A stretch of DNA of 64,000 bases, taken from positions 124,001-188,000 of the forward strand of contig JAHLKT010000006.1 of assembly GCA_020444545.1 (NCBI GenBank), written 5' to 3'. The notes beneath the pieces are model-generated. The model was not told the DNA's origin. It did not search any database and saw only the letters and a list, made by a program, of their open reading frames with translations. The DNA comes from Desulfarculaceae bacterium. GTDB lineage: Bacteria > Desulfobacterota > Desulfarculia > Desulfarculales > Desulfarculaceae. Positions within the stretch are counted from its first letter, which is position 1; each line of letters opens with the position of its first letter. The position numbers and the translations under genes are program-made. Positions 9,014-16,883 of this stretch are shown piece by piece.

Positions 9014-9514
9014 ATGCGCCTGGTAATCGACGGCTACAACCTCATCCACACCATTCCCGAGCTGGCCTTTGCCTCGGATCAAGGCCAGGGGCGCGAGGCG
9101 CTCATCGAGGCCCTGCGGCTCTACCGCAAACGGCGGCCCCACAAGATAAGCGTGATTTTCGACGGCGGCCTGGAGCCCGGTGGCACGGCCACCCGGGCGG
9201 CCGGGGTGCCGGTGAAGTTCTCCGGGGCCGAGCGCTCGGCCGACGACGTCATCGCGGCCATGGCCGCCCAGGAGGGCAACGGGCTAACCGTGGTGACCAG
9301 CGACCGCGAGCTGGCCGGGCGCTGCCGGGTGCACGGCGCGGTGGTGCTCTCGTCCGAGGAGTTCGGCGACCGCCTGCTGGAGGTGGCCCTGGGCGGTGCG
9401 GGCCTGGGCGTGGAAGAGGACGAGGGCTGGGACTTCAGCACCAAAAAGAAGGGGCCCGCCAAGCGCCTGCCCAAGGGGCAGCGCAAGAAGGCCCGCAGAA
9501 AGGGAAGACTGTAA
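9014..9514 (+). CDS. NYN-domain RNase-like protein (YacP/Rae1 type)
   Basis: 166 residues. Begins MRLVIDGYNLIHTIPEL, the start of the PIN-like NYN fold with its first metal-binding aspartate, followed by KISVIFDGG, SADDVIAAMA and VVTSDRELAGR, which supply the other acidic residues. The Bacillus homologue Rae1 is a ribosome-associated endoribonuclease, so an RNA role is plausible. The last 25 residues are Lys/Arg rich (KKKGPAKRLPKG), suggesting nucleic-acid contact. Likely co-transcribed with parAB. Confidence 0.85.
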   Translation: MRLVIDGYNLIHTIPELAFASDQGQGREALIEALRLYRKRRPHKISVIFDGGLEPGGTATRAAGVPVKFSGAERSADDVIAAMAAQEGNGLTVVTSDRELAGRCRVHGAVVLSSEEFGDRLLEVALGGAGLGVEEDEGWDFSTKKKGPAKRLPKGQRKKARRKGRL

Positions 9515-9630
9515 AGCAGGCAGGGCCGTAAATGAAAATAGCGAGAGTTTTATGGTTAAAATGATAGAAGAAAGTTCTCAGCTGATATCCTGCAGCAGCC
9601 AAAAACAAATGTTGAGAAGGGTGGGGACGG
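9515..9630. other. AT-richer gap at the left edge of a compositional island
   Basis: 116 bases markedly richer in A and T than the flanking genes, with no gene I can support. It marks the change from the parAB operon to the foreign-looking gene at 9631. Confidence 0.4.
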
Positions 9631-10290
9631 ATGGATCGCAAATCAAACCTGCTGCCACCAGTGGAGTCGACGAACGAGGACGAGCGCTTCGCCAAAGAGG
9701 CTATAGAAGCGCATGAGCGGTGGGAGCGGGAGCGTCAAGCTGTGGAGCAGGCACATTATGAAGAGATGCGACCAATCAAAGAGCATCTCGAAAAGGCACG
9801 CCAACTTGTAATCGAGAGCGGCGTCGGTGAGGCAGCCTGCTCTATCCTCCGGATAATGTGGCACTGGCCATCGAAGTCGGAGCGCGACGATTGGCAGACA
9901 CCGATTCCGGTCGATGGGCTTGACGGTGGCCAAATACCTAGACGCGAGCACGGTGCTCTGGGGGGCAAGTCGCTGGGCTGGACTTGGGACGGAGATACAT
10001 ACCAGATGGCGTTGGAGATCCGCAAAAATTACACAGACGACGACTTTGAGACGGGCGATCTACGTATGTGGGTGGCCGATGCAATGGTGATGCACCTAGA
10101 CGTCTCTCTGCAGCTCTCGGATGGATATGATAGTTGGCGTGTGTTTGGTGTTAGCGCGTTCAAAGCGGGACCCTGGATGGCTCAGCTCAATGAATTAGCC
10201 GGGCGTCTTCGAGTAGCGGAAGGGCAGGGGCTGAGGGATTACGAAAAAGAATTTTATGGCGAAAAAGCCAAGAAGATTGACCTAGACTAG
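9631..10290 (+). CDS. Hypothetical protein of foreign composition
   Basis: 219 residues, unrecognised. The first third is a charged helix likely to form a coiled coil (AHERWERERQAVEQAHYEEM and following), the middle is rich in Trp and Asp (MWHWPSKSERDDW, SLGWTWDGDTY), and the C-terminus is charged (YEKEFYGEKAKKIDLD). No signal peptide or membrane span. GGTGGGGACGG lies ahead of the ATG. Codon use is unlike the neighbours (many A/T-ending codons such as AAA, ATA, GAT, TTA) and the flanks are AT-rich, which suggests recent acquisition. No mobility gene or repeat was found beside it. Confidence 0.55.
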   Translation: MDRKSNLLPPVESTNEDERFAKEAIEAHERWERERQAVEQAHYEEMRPIKEHLEKARQLVIESGVGEAACSILRIMWHWPSKSERDDWQTPIPVDGLDGGQIPRREHGALGGKSLGWTWDGDTYQMALEIRKNYTDDDFETGDLRMWVADAMVMHLDVSLQLSDGYDSWRVFGVSAFKAGPWMAQLNELAGRLRVAEGQGLRDYEKEFYGEKAKKIDLD

Positions 10291-10409
10291 TAACCGTTTC
10301 GCCAAATCAATCGCGTTTTGTTTTTCCCTACTTTTTCAAGACATCTTAAAAAAGATCGTTTTTTATGGATGGGCGCGTCGCGTAAGACTAGCGCTTCCTG
10401 TATGGCCGC
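10291..10409. other. AT-rich convergent gap with an A/T hairpin
   Basis: Between convergent genes. It contains AAAAAAGATC directly followed by GTTTTTT around 10349-10366, a short A/T hairpin that could end transcription in either direction. No gene seen. Confidence 0.35.
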
Positions 10410-10994
10410 CTAGCGCCAGCCGTGCTCCTGCCCAGCTCTCAGACGGACGATATTCTCCCGATGCTTGTAAATGATCATCAGGCTCATGAGGCTGGCCGCT
10501 GCCATGTAGGCCACCGGCGCGCCGAAGAGCCACAGCCAGAACACCGAGCTGACCCCGCCCACCATGGAGCCCAGGGACATGTGGCGGCTGATCAGGGCCA
10601 CCGCGATGAGGGCCAGGCCCGAGGCTAGGGCCGCCCAGGGGGCCAGGCCCAACAGGGCGCCCAAAAAGGTGGCCACGCCCTTGCCGCCCTTGAAACGCAG
10701 ATAGATGGGCCAGCAATGGCCCACAAAGGCGGCCACGCCCACGGCCGCGGCCCAGGCCGGGGTGAGCATGTCCACCGCCAGGGCGGTGGGCACCGCGCCC
10801 TTGGCCACGTCCAGGGCCAGGGTGATGATCCCGGCGGCCTTGCCCGCCTGGCGCGAGACGTTGGTGGCCCCGATGTTGCCCGAGCCGCCCCGCCGGGGGT
10901 CCACCCCGCCGAACAGCCGGGCCACCAGGAGCCCGAAGGGGATCGCGCCCAAAAGGTAGCCGCCCAACACCAAGCCTAGCCCGCCGCTGGTCAT
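10410..10994 (-). CDS. plsY: Acyl-phosphate:glycerol-3-phosphate acyltransferase
   Basis: 194 residues, normal length. PlsY makes lysophosphatidic acid from acyl-phosphate and glycerol-3-phosphate in the inner membrane. Recognised by GYLLGAIPFGLLVAR, the first active-site motif GGSGNIGATNVSR, the HCWPIYLRFKGGKGVAT motif, and the third loop where KHRENIVRL closes the protein. Five hydrophobic spans. Single gene, divergent from the DUF3842 gene by 101 bases. Confidence 0.95.
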   Translation of the reverse strand: MTSGGLGLVLGGYLLGAIPFGLLVARLFGGVDPRRGGSGNIGATNVSRQAGKAAGIITLALDVAKGAVPTALAVDMLTPAWAAAVGVAAFVGHCWPIYLRFKGGKGVATFLGALLGLAPWAALASGLALIAVALISRHMSLGSMVGGVSSVFWLWLFGAPVAYMAAASLMSLMIIYKHRENIVRLRAGQEHGWR

Positions 10995-11095
10995 TTGTTT
11001 TTTTCCCCAACCTCGACGCGCATGGACAACTCCCCTTTGGCAGGCTTGCTAGCAGATGTAGCTCAGTGTATTCTCATTTAATCAAGGAGGCAACC

Positions 11096-11515
11096 TTGCG
11101 CATCTGCGTTATCGACGGACAGGGCGGCGGAATCGGCAGCGTGATCATCCGCCGCCTGAAAGATGAATTCGGCGAGCAGGTCCAGGTTTTGGCCTTGGGC
11201 AGCAACGCCATAGCCACCGCTCAGATGATGAAGGCCGGCGCCAACCGGGGCGCCACCGGCGAAAACGCCATCATCTGGAGCATCCAAGACGCCGACGTGA
11301 TCATCGGCCCCATAAGCATCGTGCTGGCCAACGCCATGATGGGCGAGATCACCCCCAAGGTGGCCGCGGAGGTGGCGTCCTGCAAGGCCAAGAAATTCCT
11401 TTTGCCCCTCACCCAGGAAAACGTGGAAGTGGCCAGCGTCATACGCGAACCTCTGCCCCATCAGGTGGATCACATCGTGGGGGTCCGCCTCAAGGAGATG
11501 ATTTCCAATGTGTGA
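11096..11515 (+). CDS. DUF3842 family protein
   Basis: 139 residues from TTG at 11096, chosen because AGGAGG lies five bases upstream and the protein then begins RICVIDGQGGGIGSVIIRRL, the DUF3842 start. The Gly-rich loop and following GSNAIATAQMMKAGANRGATGENA look like a Rossmann-type nucleotide or small-ligand site; the function is unknown. Its end overlaps the CooT gene by eight bases, and DUF3842 genes are often paired with cooT-like genes, so a joint role in nickel or one-carbon metabolism is likely but unproven. Confidence 0.85.
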   Translation: MRICVIDGQGGGIGSVIIRRLKDEFGEQVQVLALGSNAIATAQMMKAGANRGATGENAIIWSIQDADVIIGPISIVLANAMMGEITPKVAAEVASCKAKKFLLPLTQENVEVASVIREPLPHQVDHIVGVRLKEMISNV

Positions 11516-11702
11516 AGCAACCGCCTATATTCTGAACAATGCCGGCGAGGAAGAGCTGTATCTGTCCGACGTGGACCTGATCGAGCCCACCGACGACGGC
11601 AAGCTCCGGCTGGTTTCCATCTACGGCGAACAGAAGACCCTGGCCGGCCGCATAAAGTCCATGTCCCTGGTCAACCACCGGGTGGTGCTGGCCGCGGACT
11701 AG
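11508..11702 (+). CDS. CooT-family nickel-binding protein
   Basis: 64 residues starting MCEATAYIL. The cysteine at position 2 is the nickel ligand known for Rhodospirillum CooT, a small dimeric protein that helps nickel insertion into carbon monoxide dehydrogenase. The rest (LYLSDVDLIEP, KLRLVSIYGEQKTLAGRI, HRVVLAA) follows the small beta-barrel pattern of the family. No carbon monoxide dehydrogenase gene is in the window, so the client enzyme is elsewhere or different. Confidence 0.82.
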   Translation: MCEATAYILNNAGEEELYLSDVDLIEPTDDGKLRLVSIYGEQKTLAGRIKSMSLVNHRVVLAAD

Positions 11703-11735
11703 ACTCCGCCGCGACAATTCGACAAGGGAGGAACC

Positions 11736-12383
11736 ATGGCCGACCAAGCCGCCATCGACAAAGTGGTGGAGGGCCTGCACTGGCTGGGTCACGACAGCTT
11801 TCGCCTGGACACCAGCCAGGGCGCCATCTACTTCGACCCCTATGAGATAAAAGAGGGGCCCGAGGCCGCCCTGATTCTGGTGAGCCACGACCACTTCGAC
11901 CACTGCGTGCCCGAGGACATCGCCAAGATCCAGGGCGAGAACACGGTGATCCTCACCGAGTCCGACAGCGCGGGCAAGCTCACCGGCAAGGTGAAATCCC
12001 TGGTGCCGGGCCAGGAAGTGAAGCTGGGCAAGATCAAGGTCAACACCGTGCCCGCCTACAACCTGGACAAGGAGTTCCATCCCCGGGGCAAGGAGTGGCT
12101 GGGCTTCATCGTCACGGTGGACGGGGTGAAGATCTACCACGCCGGGGACACCGACTACATCCCGGAGATGGACCACCTGCTGGTGGACGTGGCCTTGTTG
12201 CCGGTGAGCGGCACCTACGTGATGACCGCCGACGAGGCGGTGCGCGCGGCTCAGGCCATCGGCCCCAAGCTGGCCATCCCCATGCACTACGGGGCCATCG
12301 TGGGCGACGAGAACGACGCCCAGAAGTTCGCCAAGGCCCTGGAGGGCCTGATGCAGGTGCGTATCCTGCCCAAGGAAGAGTAG
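11736..12383 (+). CDS. UlaG-like metallo-beta-lactamase-fold hydrolase
   Basis: 215 residues. The metal-binding motif SHDHFDHC (about residues 49-56), the downstream YHAGDTDYIPEM and the final PMHYGAIVG histidine match the UlaG/RomA branch of metal-dependent hydrolases. Members hydrolyse lactones or phosphodiesters, but the substrate here cannot be read from the sequence. A good GGGAGG sits ahead of the ATG. It is 33 bases after the CooT gene and probably in the same transcript. Confidence 0.85.
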   Translation: MADQAAIDKVVEGLHWLGHDSFRLDTSQGAIYFDPYEIKEGPEAALILVSHDHFDHCVPEDIAKIQGENTVILTESDSAGKLTGKVKSLVPGQEVKLGKIKVNTVPAYNLDKEFHPRGKEWLGFIVTVDGVKIYHAGDTDYIPEMDHLLVDVALLPVSGTYVMTADEAVRAAQAIGPKLAIPMHYGAIVGDENDAQKFAKALEGLMQVRILPKEE

Positions 12384-12440
12384 GCCCTTGATCGCCGGCT
12401 GCCTGGCCGCACATCCCAGGCACTTCGGTTTGGCGCGCCC

Positions 12441-13307
12441 ATGAGCTGGTTTTGGCTGGCTGTGGGCGCGGCCTTTTTTCTGGCCACCTCCGACTTCCTG
12501 CTCAAGCGCAACTTCTCCGACCTGCCGGTGGGCCAGATGATCCTGGTGCGCCTCTCGGGCCTGCTGCCCGCCGGGCTGGCCCTGCTCTTGCTGGCCCCCA
12601 TCCCGCCCATCAAGCCCCAGTTCTACTGGTCCGTGGCCCTGGCCCTGCCCGCCGAGATTTTGGCCTTGTATCTCTACAACCGGGCCATCCAGGCCTCGCC
12701 CCTGGCCCTGAGCCTGCCGTTCTTGTCCTTTACGCCGCTATTCGTGGCGGTGATCGGCTTCCTGGTGCTGGGCGAGTCCCTGGACGGCTGGGGCCTGGGG
12801 GGCATCGTCTTGGTGGTGATCGGGGCCTACACCCTGAACCTGCACACCATCGGCCAAGGCGGCTGGAGCCAGCCAATTCGGGCCATCTTCCGGGAAAAGG
12901 GCTCCTGGATGATCCTGCTTACCAGCCTGCTCTATGCCTACACCCTGACCATGTGCAAGAACGCCATGTTGGGATCGAGCCCCTGGTTCATGGCCGGGGT
13001 GTACCCCTCGGTGCTGGCGATCCTGGTGGTAGCGGGCATGGGCGTGGCCGGCAGACTGGGCTGGGACTGGCTGAGGCGGCCTTGGGGCGTGGCCGGCGTG
13101 GGCCTGAGCACCGTGGCCATGGTTATCTGCCACTACTGGGCCCTGTCCATGGCCCCGGCCGCCTACATGATCGCGGTAAAGCGCCTTAGCATTCTCATGG
13201 CCGTGGCCTATGGCGGGGTGTTCCTCAAGGAGGCGCGCCTGGGCCAGCATCTCTTGGCCGGTGGGCTCATGGTGGGCGGGGCGGTGGTCATACTTTTGTG
13301 GGGTTGA
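12441..13307 (+). CDS. EamA/DMT-family transporter
   Basis: 288 residues, ten predicted hydrophobic spans in two repeats of five, the EamA arrangement. Markers are LYLYNRAIQASPLALSLPFL in the first repeat with its E at FLVLGESLDGWG, and AAYMIAVKRLSILMAVAYGG with FLKEARLGQHL in the second. Drug/metabolite transporters export amino acids, metabolites or similar; the substrate is unknown. Last gene of the DUF3842-CooT-hydrolase run. Confidence 0.85.
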   Translation: MSWFWLAVGAAFFLATSDFLLKRNFSDLPVGQMILVRLSGLLPAGLALLLLAPIPPIKPQFYWSVALALPAEILALYLYNRAIQASPLALSLPFLSFTPLFVAVIGFLVLGESLDGWGLGGIVLVVIGAYTLNLHTIGQGGWSQPIRAIFREKGSWMILLTSLLYAYTLTMCKNAMLGSSPWFMAGVYPSVLAILVVAGMGVAGRLGWDWLRRPWGVAGVGLSTVAMVICHYWALSMAPAAYMIAVKRLSILMAVAYGGVFLKEARLGQHLLAGGLMVGGAVVILLWG

Positions 13308-13310
13308 GCG

Positions 13311-13890
13311 GGGGAGGGCGAAGAAGCAAAAGAAGAAGAGGCGGGTAAAGGAAGAGGGGGAGAGCCGTCAGAGGGAAGCGTTTGGTGCGGCCATCCCGTC
13401 CACATCAGGTCCGGCCGCCGCTAGACACCGATCATCATGCCCGGTGAGAGCCTTCCGTCCCTGCGGCTCGGCATAACGACATCAAGGCACCAGCTTCCCA
13501 ACTGCCCCCCATGCTTTTTTTTAAAACCTCTTCTTGTCAAATTTGCTCCCTCCCGGCTGCACCGGTGCCAGCGCGGCGGCACAAGAAGCGCGCCAGCAGG
13601 TTGGGGCTCGGGGGATTTCTTGCCGCCTCGTGGGGCGAGGCGGCCCCGACAGGCAAGCTGTCGGGGGCAACAGGAGCGGGTGTTATGGTTTCTGCCGCCC
13701 GCGTCCGGTCAGACCCGCGCTGGCCTCAGGCCAGCTTCGCTCCGCTTAGTACCGCCATCAGACGCCGATCACACCGCCGCCCGGTGACACCCCGCTCCCG
13801 CGTCACTAAATCGCTGCCGCCCAAACCGCCCGCCCCAGCGCTTTCCCTTTATTCTTCACCTTCCAAACTTCTTGTTCTTTACCTGCCCAT
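13311..13890. repeat. Convergent-junction element, copy A (purine arm, structured core, pyrimidine arm)
   Basis: Fills most of a 656-base gap between convergent genes. Left arm 13311-13378 is almost pure purine; right arm 13841-13888 is almost pure pyrimidine, and the two share partly complementary stretches (AGGCGGGTAAAGGAAG against CTTTACCTGCCC). A second pyrimidine tract at 13508-13555 suggests two units joined. Inside, AGACACCGATCA (13423-13434) and AGACGCCGATCA (13760-13771) are direct repeats, each followed by CCCGGTGA. Three strong hairpins lie at 13622-13644, 13644-13666 and 13719-13735. No credible protein gene. Confidence 0.5.
13622..13666. other. Two adjoining perfect 9-bp hairpins inside copy A
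   Basis: GCCGCCTCG (13622-13630) pairs with CGAGGCGGC (13636-13644) over five bases; the adjoining CCCCGACAG (13644-13652) pairs with CTGTCGGGG (13658-13666) over five bases. Their strength suggests a folded RNA or DNA structure. Confidence 0.6.
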
Positions 13891-13963
13891 GGACGCACCC
13901 CTCCCCGCAGCCCCACAGCCGCCATGCCTATTCCTGACTTTTTGTTTTTTGCTCGGGCCCGGC

Positions 13964-15007
13964 CTAGGCCGACTCGCCCTTTAGGATCTTGCTCAGCTTG
14001 CTCATGGAAGTGCCCGGCCCCATGGCGATGAGGGTGTCGCCAACCTCCACCACCGTATCGGCGGGCGGGTTGAAGCGCATGGACCCGTCGGGCTTTTTCA
14101 CGGCCAGGACGATCAGGTCCAGCTTCTGGCGGATGCCCGAGTCCTTGAGGCTCACCCCGGCCAGGGAGGCCTGGGGCCCCACGGTCAGCTCCTCCATGCG
14201 CAGGGGCTGCTCTGTGGTGCTGTGGAAGGTCAGGTCGATGAAATCGGCCACCGAGGGGCGCAGCACGGTCTGGGCCATGCGCCGCGCGCCGATGAAGTAG
14301 GGGCTCACCACCTTGTCGGCCCCGGCGTGCTTGAGCTTGCGCTCGCTGCCCGGCTCGGTGGCCCGCGCGATGATGAACAGGTCGGGCCGCATGTCCTTGG
14401 CGGTGAGCACGATGTACACGTTGTCCGCGTCGGAGCTCACCGTGGCGATGAGGCCCTTGGCCCGCTCCACCCCCGCGGCCAACAGACTCTCGTCCTCGGT
14501 GGCCGAGCCCAGCACGTAGTTGATGCCCTCGGCCTCCAGGCGGCGAGTGACCTCATCCTTGTCGTCGATCACCACCACCTCGCGGCCCGATTCCTTGATC
14601 ATCTCGGTGACCAGGGCGCCGATGCGCCCGTAGCCGCAGACGATGTAATGATCTTTTATGGAGCGGATGGCGCGTTCCAAGCTTCGCCTCCCCATGACCT
14701 GCCTGAGCTTGCCCTCCACCACGAACTGGGCGAAGGCGGTGAGCAGGTAAAAGATGGTGCCCACGCCGGTGAGCATGAGAATCATGGTGAAGATACGGCC
14801 CTGGGTGCCCAGAGGGTGCACCTCGCCGAAGCCCACCGTGGTCACGGTGATCACGGTCATGTAAATGGCTTCCAGCCAGGTGTAGTTCTCCAGGAAGCGG
14901 TAGCCCAGGGTGCCCATGACGATCACCCCGACGCCGCCGGCGATGCCCAGCCATATTTTGGAGAACCCACTCGCCCGTTTGGGCGGGGCGGAGGAGGAGA
15001 TGGGCAA
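13964..15007 (-). CDS. Potassium channel with RCK (TrkA-N/TrkA-C) domains
   Basis: 347 residues. One span near residues 20-38, then a pore helix and selectivity filter TVITVTTVGFGEVHP, a second span (RIFTMILMLTGVGTIFYLL), then a cytoplasmic Rossmann RCK domain (IVCGYGRIGALVTEMI; VVVIDDKDEV) and a TrkA-C part at the end (GDTLIAMGPGTSM). This is the MthK/Kch layout: a two-span potassium channel gated by a ligand in the RCK ring. Start TTG 15007 lacks a clear ribosome site but no other start precedes the first span. It follows the DUF3426 gene by five bases. Confidence 0.9.
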   Translation of the reverse strand: MPISSSAPPKRASGFSKIWLGIAGGVGVIVMGTLGYRFLENYTWLEAIYMTVITVTTVGFGEVHPLGTQGRIFTMILMLTGVGTIFYLLTAFAQFVVEGKLRQVMGRRSLERAIRSIKDHYIVCGYGRIGALVTEMIKESGREVVVIDDKDEVTRRLEAEGINYVLGSATEDESLLAAGVERAKGLIATVSSDADNVYIVLTAKDMRPDLFIIARATEPGSERKLKHAGADKVVSPYFIGARRMAQTVLRPSVADFIDLTFHSTTEQPLRMEELTVGPQASLAGVSLKDSGIRQKLDLIVLAVKKPDGSMRFNPPADTVVEVGDTLIAMGPGTSMSKLSKILKGESA

Positions 15008-15012
15008 GGCGG

Positions 15013-16149
15013 CTACCGCAACACCGGCTTGACGGCCAGCGGCTCGGAGCCGATCACCTCGGCGGTAAACTGGAGCCCCTCCTTGGGCAGGTTGGCGGCC
15101 ACGATCATGAAAGGCAGGGACTCGCCCGGCGCGGCCACGTAGGGCCGTCCGTCCAGGCCCAGGTCGCTGGCCAGGCGGCGCTCGATCACCCCCAGGCTCA
15201 TGAACTTGAGCTCCGCCGGGGTGAACACGCTGCCCGCGTAGGAGCTGGCCCGCTTGACCACCTTGCCCGTGGCGTTGCGCAGGGTGCCCTGCACCAGTAC
15301 CGAGCGCAGGGGACGGTTGTGGTTGTTGGCCACCTTGCCCTGGATCACGAAGATCTTGCCCGCGGTCTCGTTGTCTTGCAGGAAGCTTTTCACCTCCACC
15401 AGGCTCAGGCGCGGCACCCGGGCCATGGTGCTGCCCGCATTGGCGGGCAGGCCGTCGCCACGGCCGATGAGCGAGGACATGCCAGGCCAGGCGGCCACCT
15501 GGTCCACCACCTCATGGCCCACGCCCAGGCGGGCCATCACCACCACCGTGCCCAGGGCGGTTATGGCGGCCAGGAGCACGATGCCGATGAGCCAGAACAC
15601 CAGTTTGAACAAGGGGCCCCGGGGCGGGCGCTCCGCCTCCACCGGGCGCTCCTCCAGGCCGAAGTCGGCCCGCTCCCGGGCCAGGCCCGCGTCCGCGCTC
15701 TTTACCTGGGTGAGGTCCAGAGCGCCCAGCCGGGGCGGCCCGTGGGTCGGATCGGGCTGGGGCGGGGTCCAGTCGGGAGCCTGCTCCTCCACCGCTTCCT
15801 CCGCCTCGATGCGCACCTCGCCGGGGTCCATCTCCAGGGTCTCGGCTTCAAAGGCGGCTTCGGATTGAGCCTCGCCGCTCTCGGGTTCCCCGGCCTCGGG
15901 CGCGGGTTGGCGCGGGGCGTCCTCGCCCATGCCCGGAGCCTCCGCAAGGGCCTCGGCCGGGGGCTCGGGCTCTTCGGAGGGCTGCTCGGCCTCGGCGGGC
16001 TCTTCCTGGGCGGGCGGGGCATCCTGGTCCGGCGGGAACACCTGGAACACCTCGCCGCAGATGCCGCAGCGCACCCATGCGCCTTCGGACGGAATCTTGG
16101 TCTCGTCCAGCTTGAAGTCGGTACCGCAGGTGTGGCAATGAACCATCAT
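15013..16149 (-). CDS. Zinc-ribbon/DUF3426 single-span membrane protein
   Basis: 378 residues. The N-terminus is an MJ0042-type zinc ribbon: CHTCGTDFKL, then CGICGEVFQVFP. A long acidic, Pro/Ala/Glu-rich linker (about residues 42-165) leads to one span (FWLIGIVLLAAITALGTVVV, about 186-206) and a C-terminal DUF3426 domain with KIFVIQGKVANNHNRPLRSVLV. The fold places the ribbon in the cytoplasm and DUF3426 outside. The family has no assigned function; it is often beside channel or regulatory genes. Confidence 0.85.
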   Translation of the reverse strand: MMVHCHTCGTDFKLDETKIPSEGAWVRCGICGEVFQVFPPDQDAPPAQEEPAEAEQPSEEPEPPAEALAEAPGMGEDAPRQPAPEAGEPESGEAQSEAAFEAETLEMDPGEVRIEAEEAVEEQAPDWTPPQPDPTHGPPRLGALDLTQVKSADAGLARERADFGLEERPVEAERPPRGPLFKLVFWLIGIVLLAAITALGTVVVMARLGVGHEVVDQVAAWPGMSSLIGRGDGLPANAGSTMARVPRLSLVEVKSFLQDNETAGKIFVIQGKVANNHNRPLRSVLVQGTLRNATGKVVKRASSYAGSVFTPAELKFMSLGVIERRLASDLGLDGRPYVAAPGESLPFMIVAANLPKEGLQFTAEVIGSEPLAVKPVLR

Positions 16150-16156
16150 AAGCGTA

Positions 16157-16696
16157 TCAATCGAGATTGCAGTCAGTTATCTCATATATGCCCGGCAAGA
16201 AACGATAGCGTTCGTCGTAGTCCAGGCCATAACCCACCAAGAAGCCGCCGGGCACGTGGAAGCCCACGTAATCGGCGTCGAACTCCACCTCGCGCCGCTC
16301 GGCCTTGTCCACCAGCACGCAGAACCTGACCGAACTGGGGCCCAGGGACATGAGGTACTCCTTGAGCCAGGACAGGGTCAGCCCGGTGTCCACGATGTCC
16401 TCCACCACCAGGACCGGCCGCCCTTCCAGGGATATGCCGGGCGGGGTGGTCATCTCCACCCTGCCGCTGGAGGTGTCCGAGGAGCCGTAGGAGGACAGGC
16501 GCACGAAGTCGATCTCCAGAGGCAGGTCCAGGCGGCGCACCAGGTCGCTCATGAAGATGAAGCAGCCCTTGAGCACCCCCACCACCACGGGCTCGGTGTC
16601 CGCGTAGTCCTCGGCCACCTGGGCGGCGATGGCCTGCACCCGGCGCTGGATGACATCTGGTGAGAATACGAGCTTGATGGGCGTTTGTCCGGCCAA
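16157..16696 (-). CDS. hpt: Hypoxanthine phosphoribosyltransferase
   Basis: 179 residues, normal length. Salvages hypoxanthine (and guanine) using PRPP. The PRPP-binding motif VLVVEDIVDTGLTLSWL is intact, with VGVLKGCFIFMSDLVR near the N-terminus and VGYGLDYDERYRFLPGI near the C-terminus, all as in bacterial Hpt. Start is TTG 16696 with GGGAG eight bases upstream. First gene of the hpt-DUF3426-channel run on this strand; it is separated from frdB by the terminator at 16834. Confidence 0.94.
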   Translation of the reverse strand: MAGQTPIKLVFSPDVIQRRVQAIAAQVAEDYADTEPVVVGVLKGCFIFMSDLVRRLDLPLEIDFVRLSSYGSSDTSSGRVEMTTPPGISLEGRPVLVVEDIVDTGLTLSWLKEYLMSLGPSSVRFCVLVDKAERREVEFDADYVGFHVPGGFLVGYGLDYDERYRFLPGIYEITDCNLD

Positions 16697-16833
16697 GTGC
16701 CGCTCTCCCGCGTCCCGGACGAGCGGCCTACAGCCAAACGCCCGGTTTCAGTAGTTTTTACATTAACAAGGCTAGACCAGTCCCGCTAAGGCTGTCAAAC
16801 ACAAAACCCCACGGTGGGCCTGGGCCGGGGCGT

Positions 16834-16863
16834 AAAAAAGGGGCCGCCCGGCTGGGCGGCCCC
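16834..16863 (-). terminator. Intrinsic terminator of the fum-frd operon
   Basis: Read on the minus strand, a perfect 10-bp GC stem (16854-16863 with 16840-16849, four-base loop) is followed by six U (16834-16839), 21 bases after the frdB stop. Confidence 0.88.
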
Positions 16864-16883
16864 TTGGCTGATCGCGTCAGGCC

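Noticed and set aside
7213-9514. parS site near parAB
   Set aside because: No TGTTTCACGTGAAACA-like palindrome was seen here.
9534-9573. Short frame from an ATG in the AT-rich gap
   Set aside because: About ten codons with no conserved feature.
13511-13984. 157-codon frame in copy A of the junction element
   Set aside because: Pro/Ala/Arg/Ser-rich without a ribosome site; it crosses hairpins and the repeat and runs into the channel gene.
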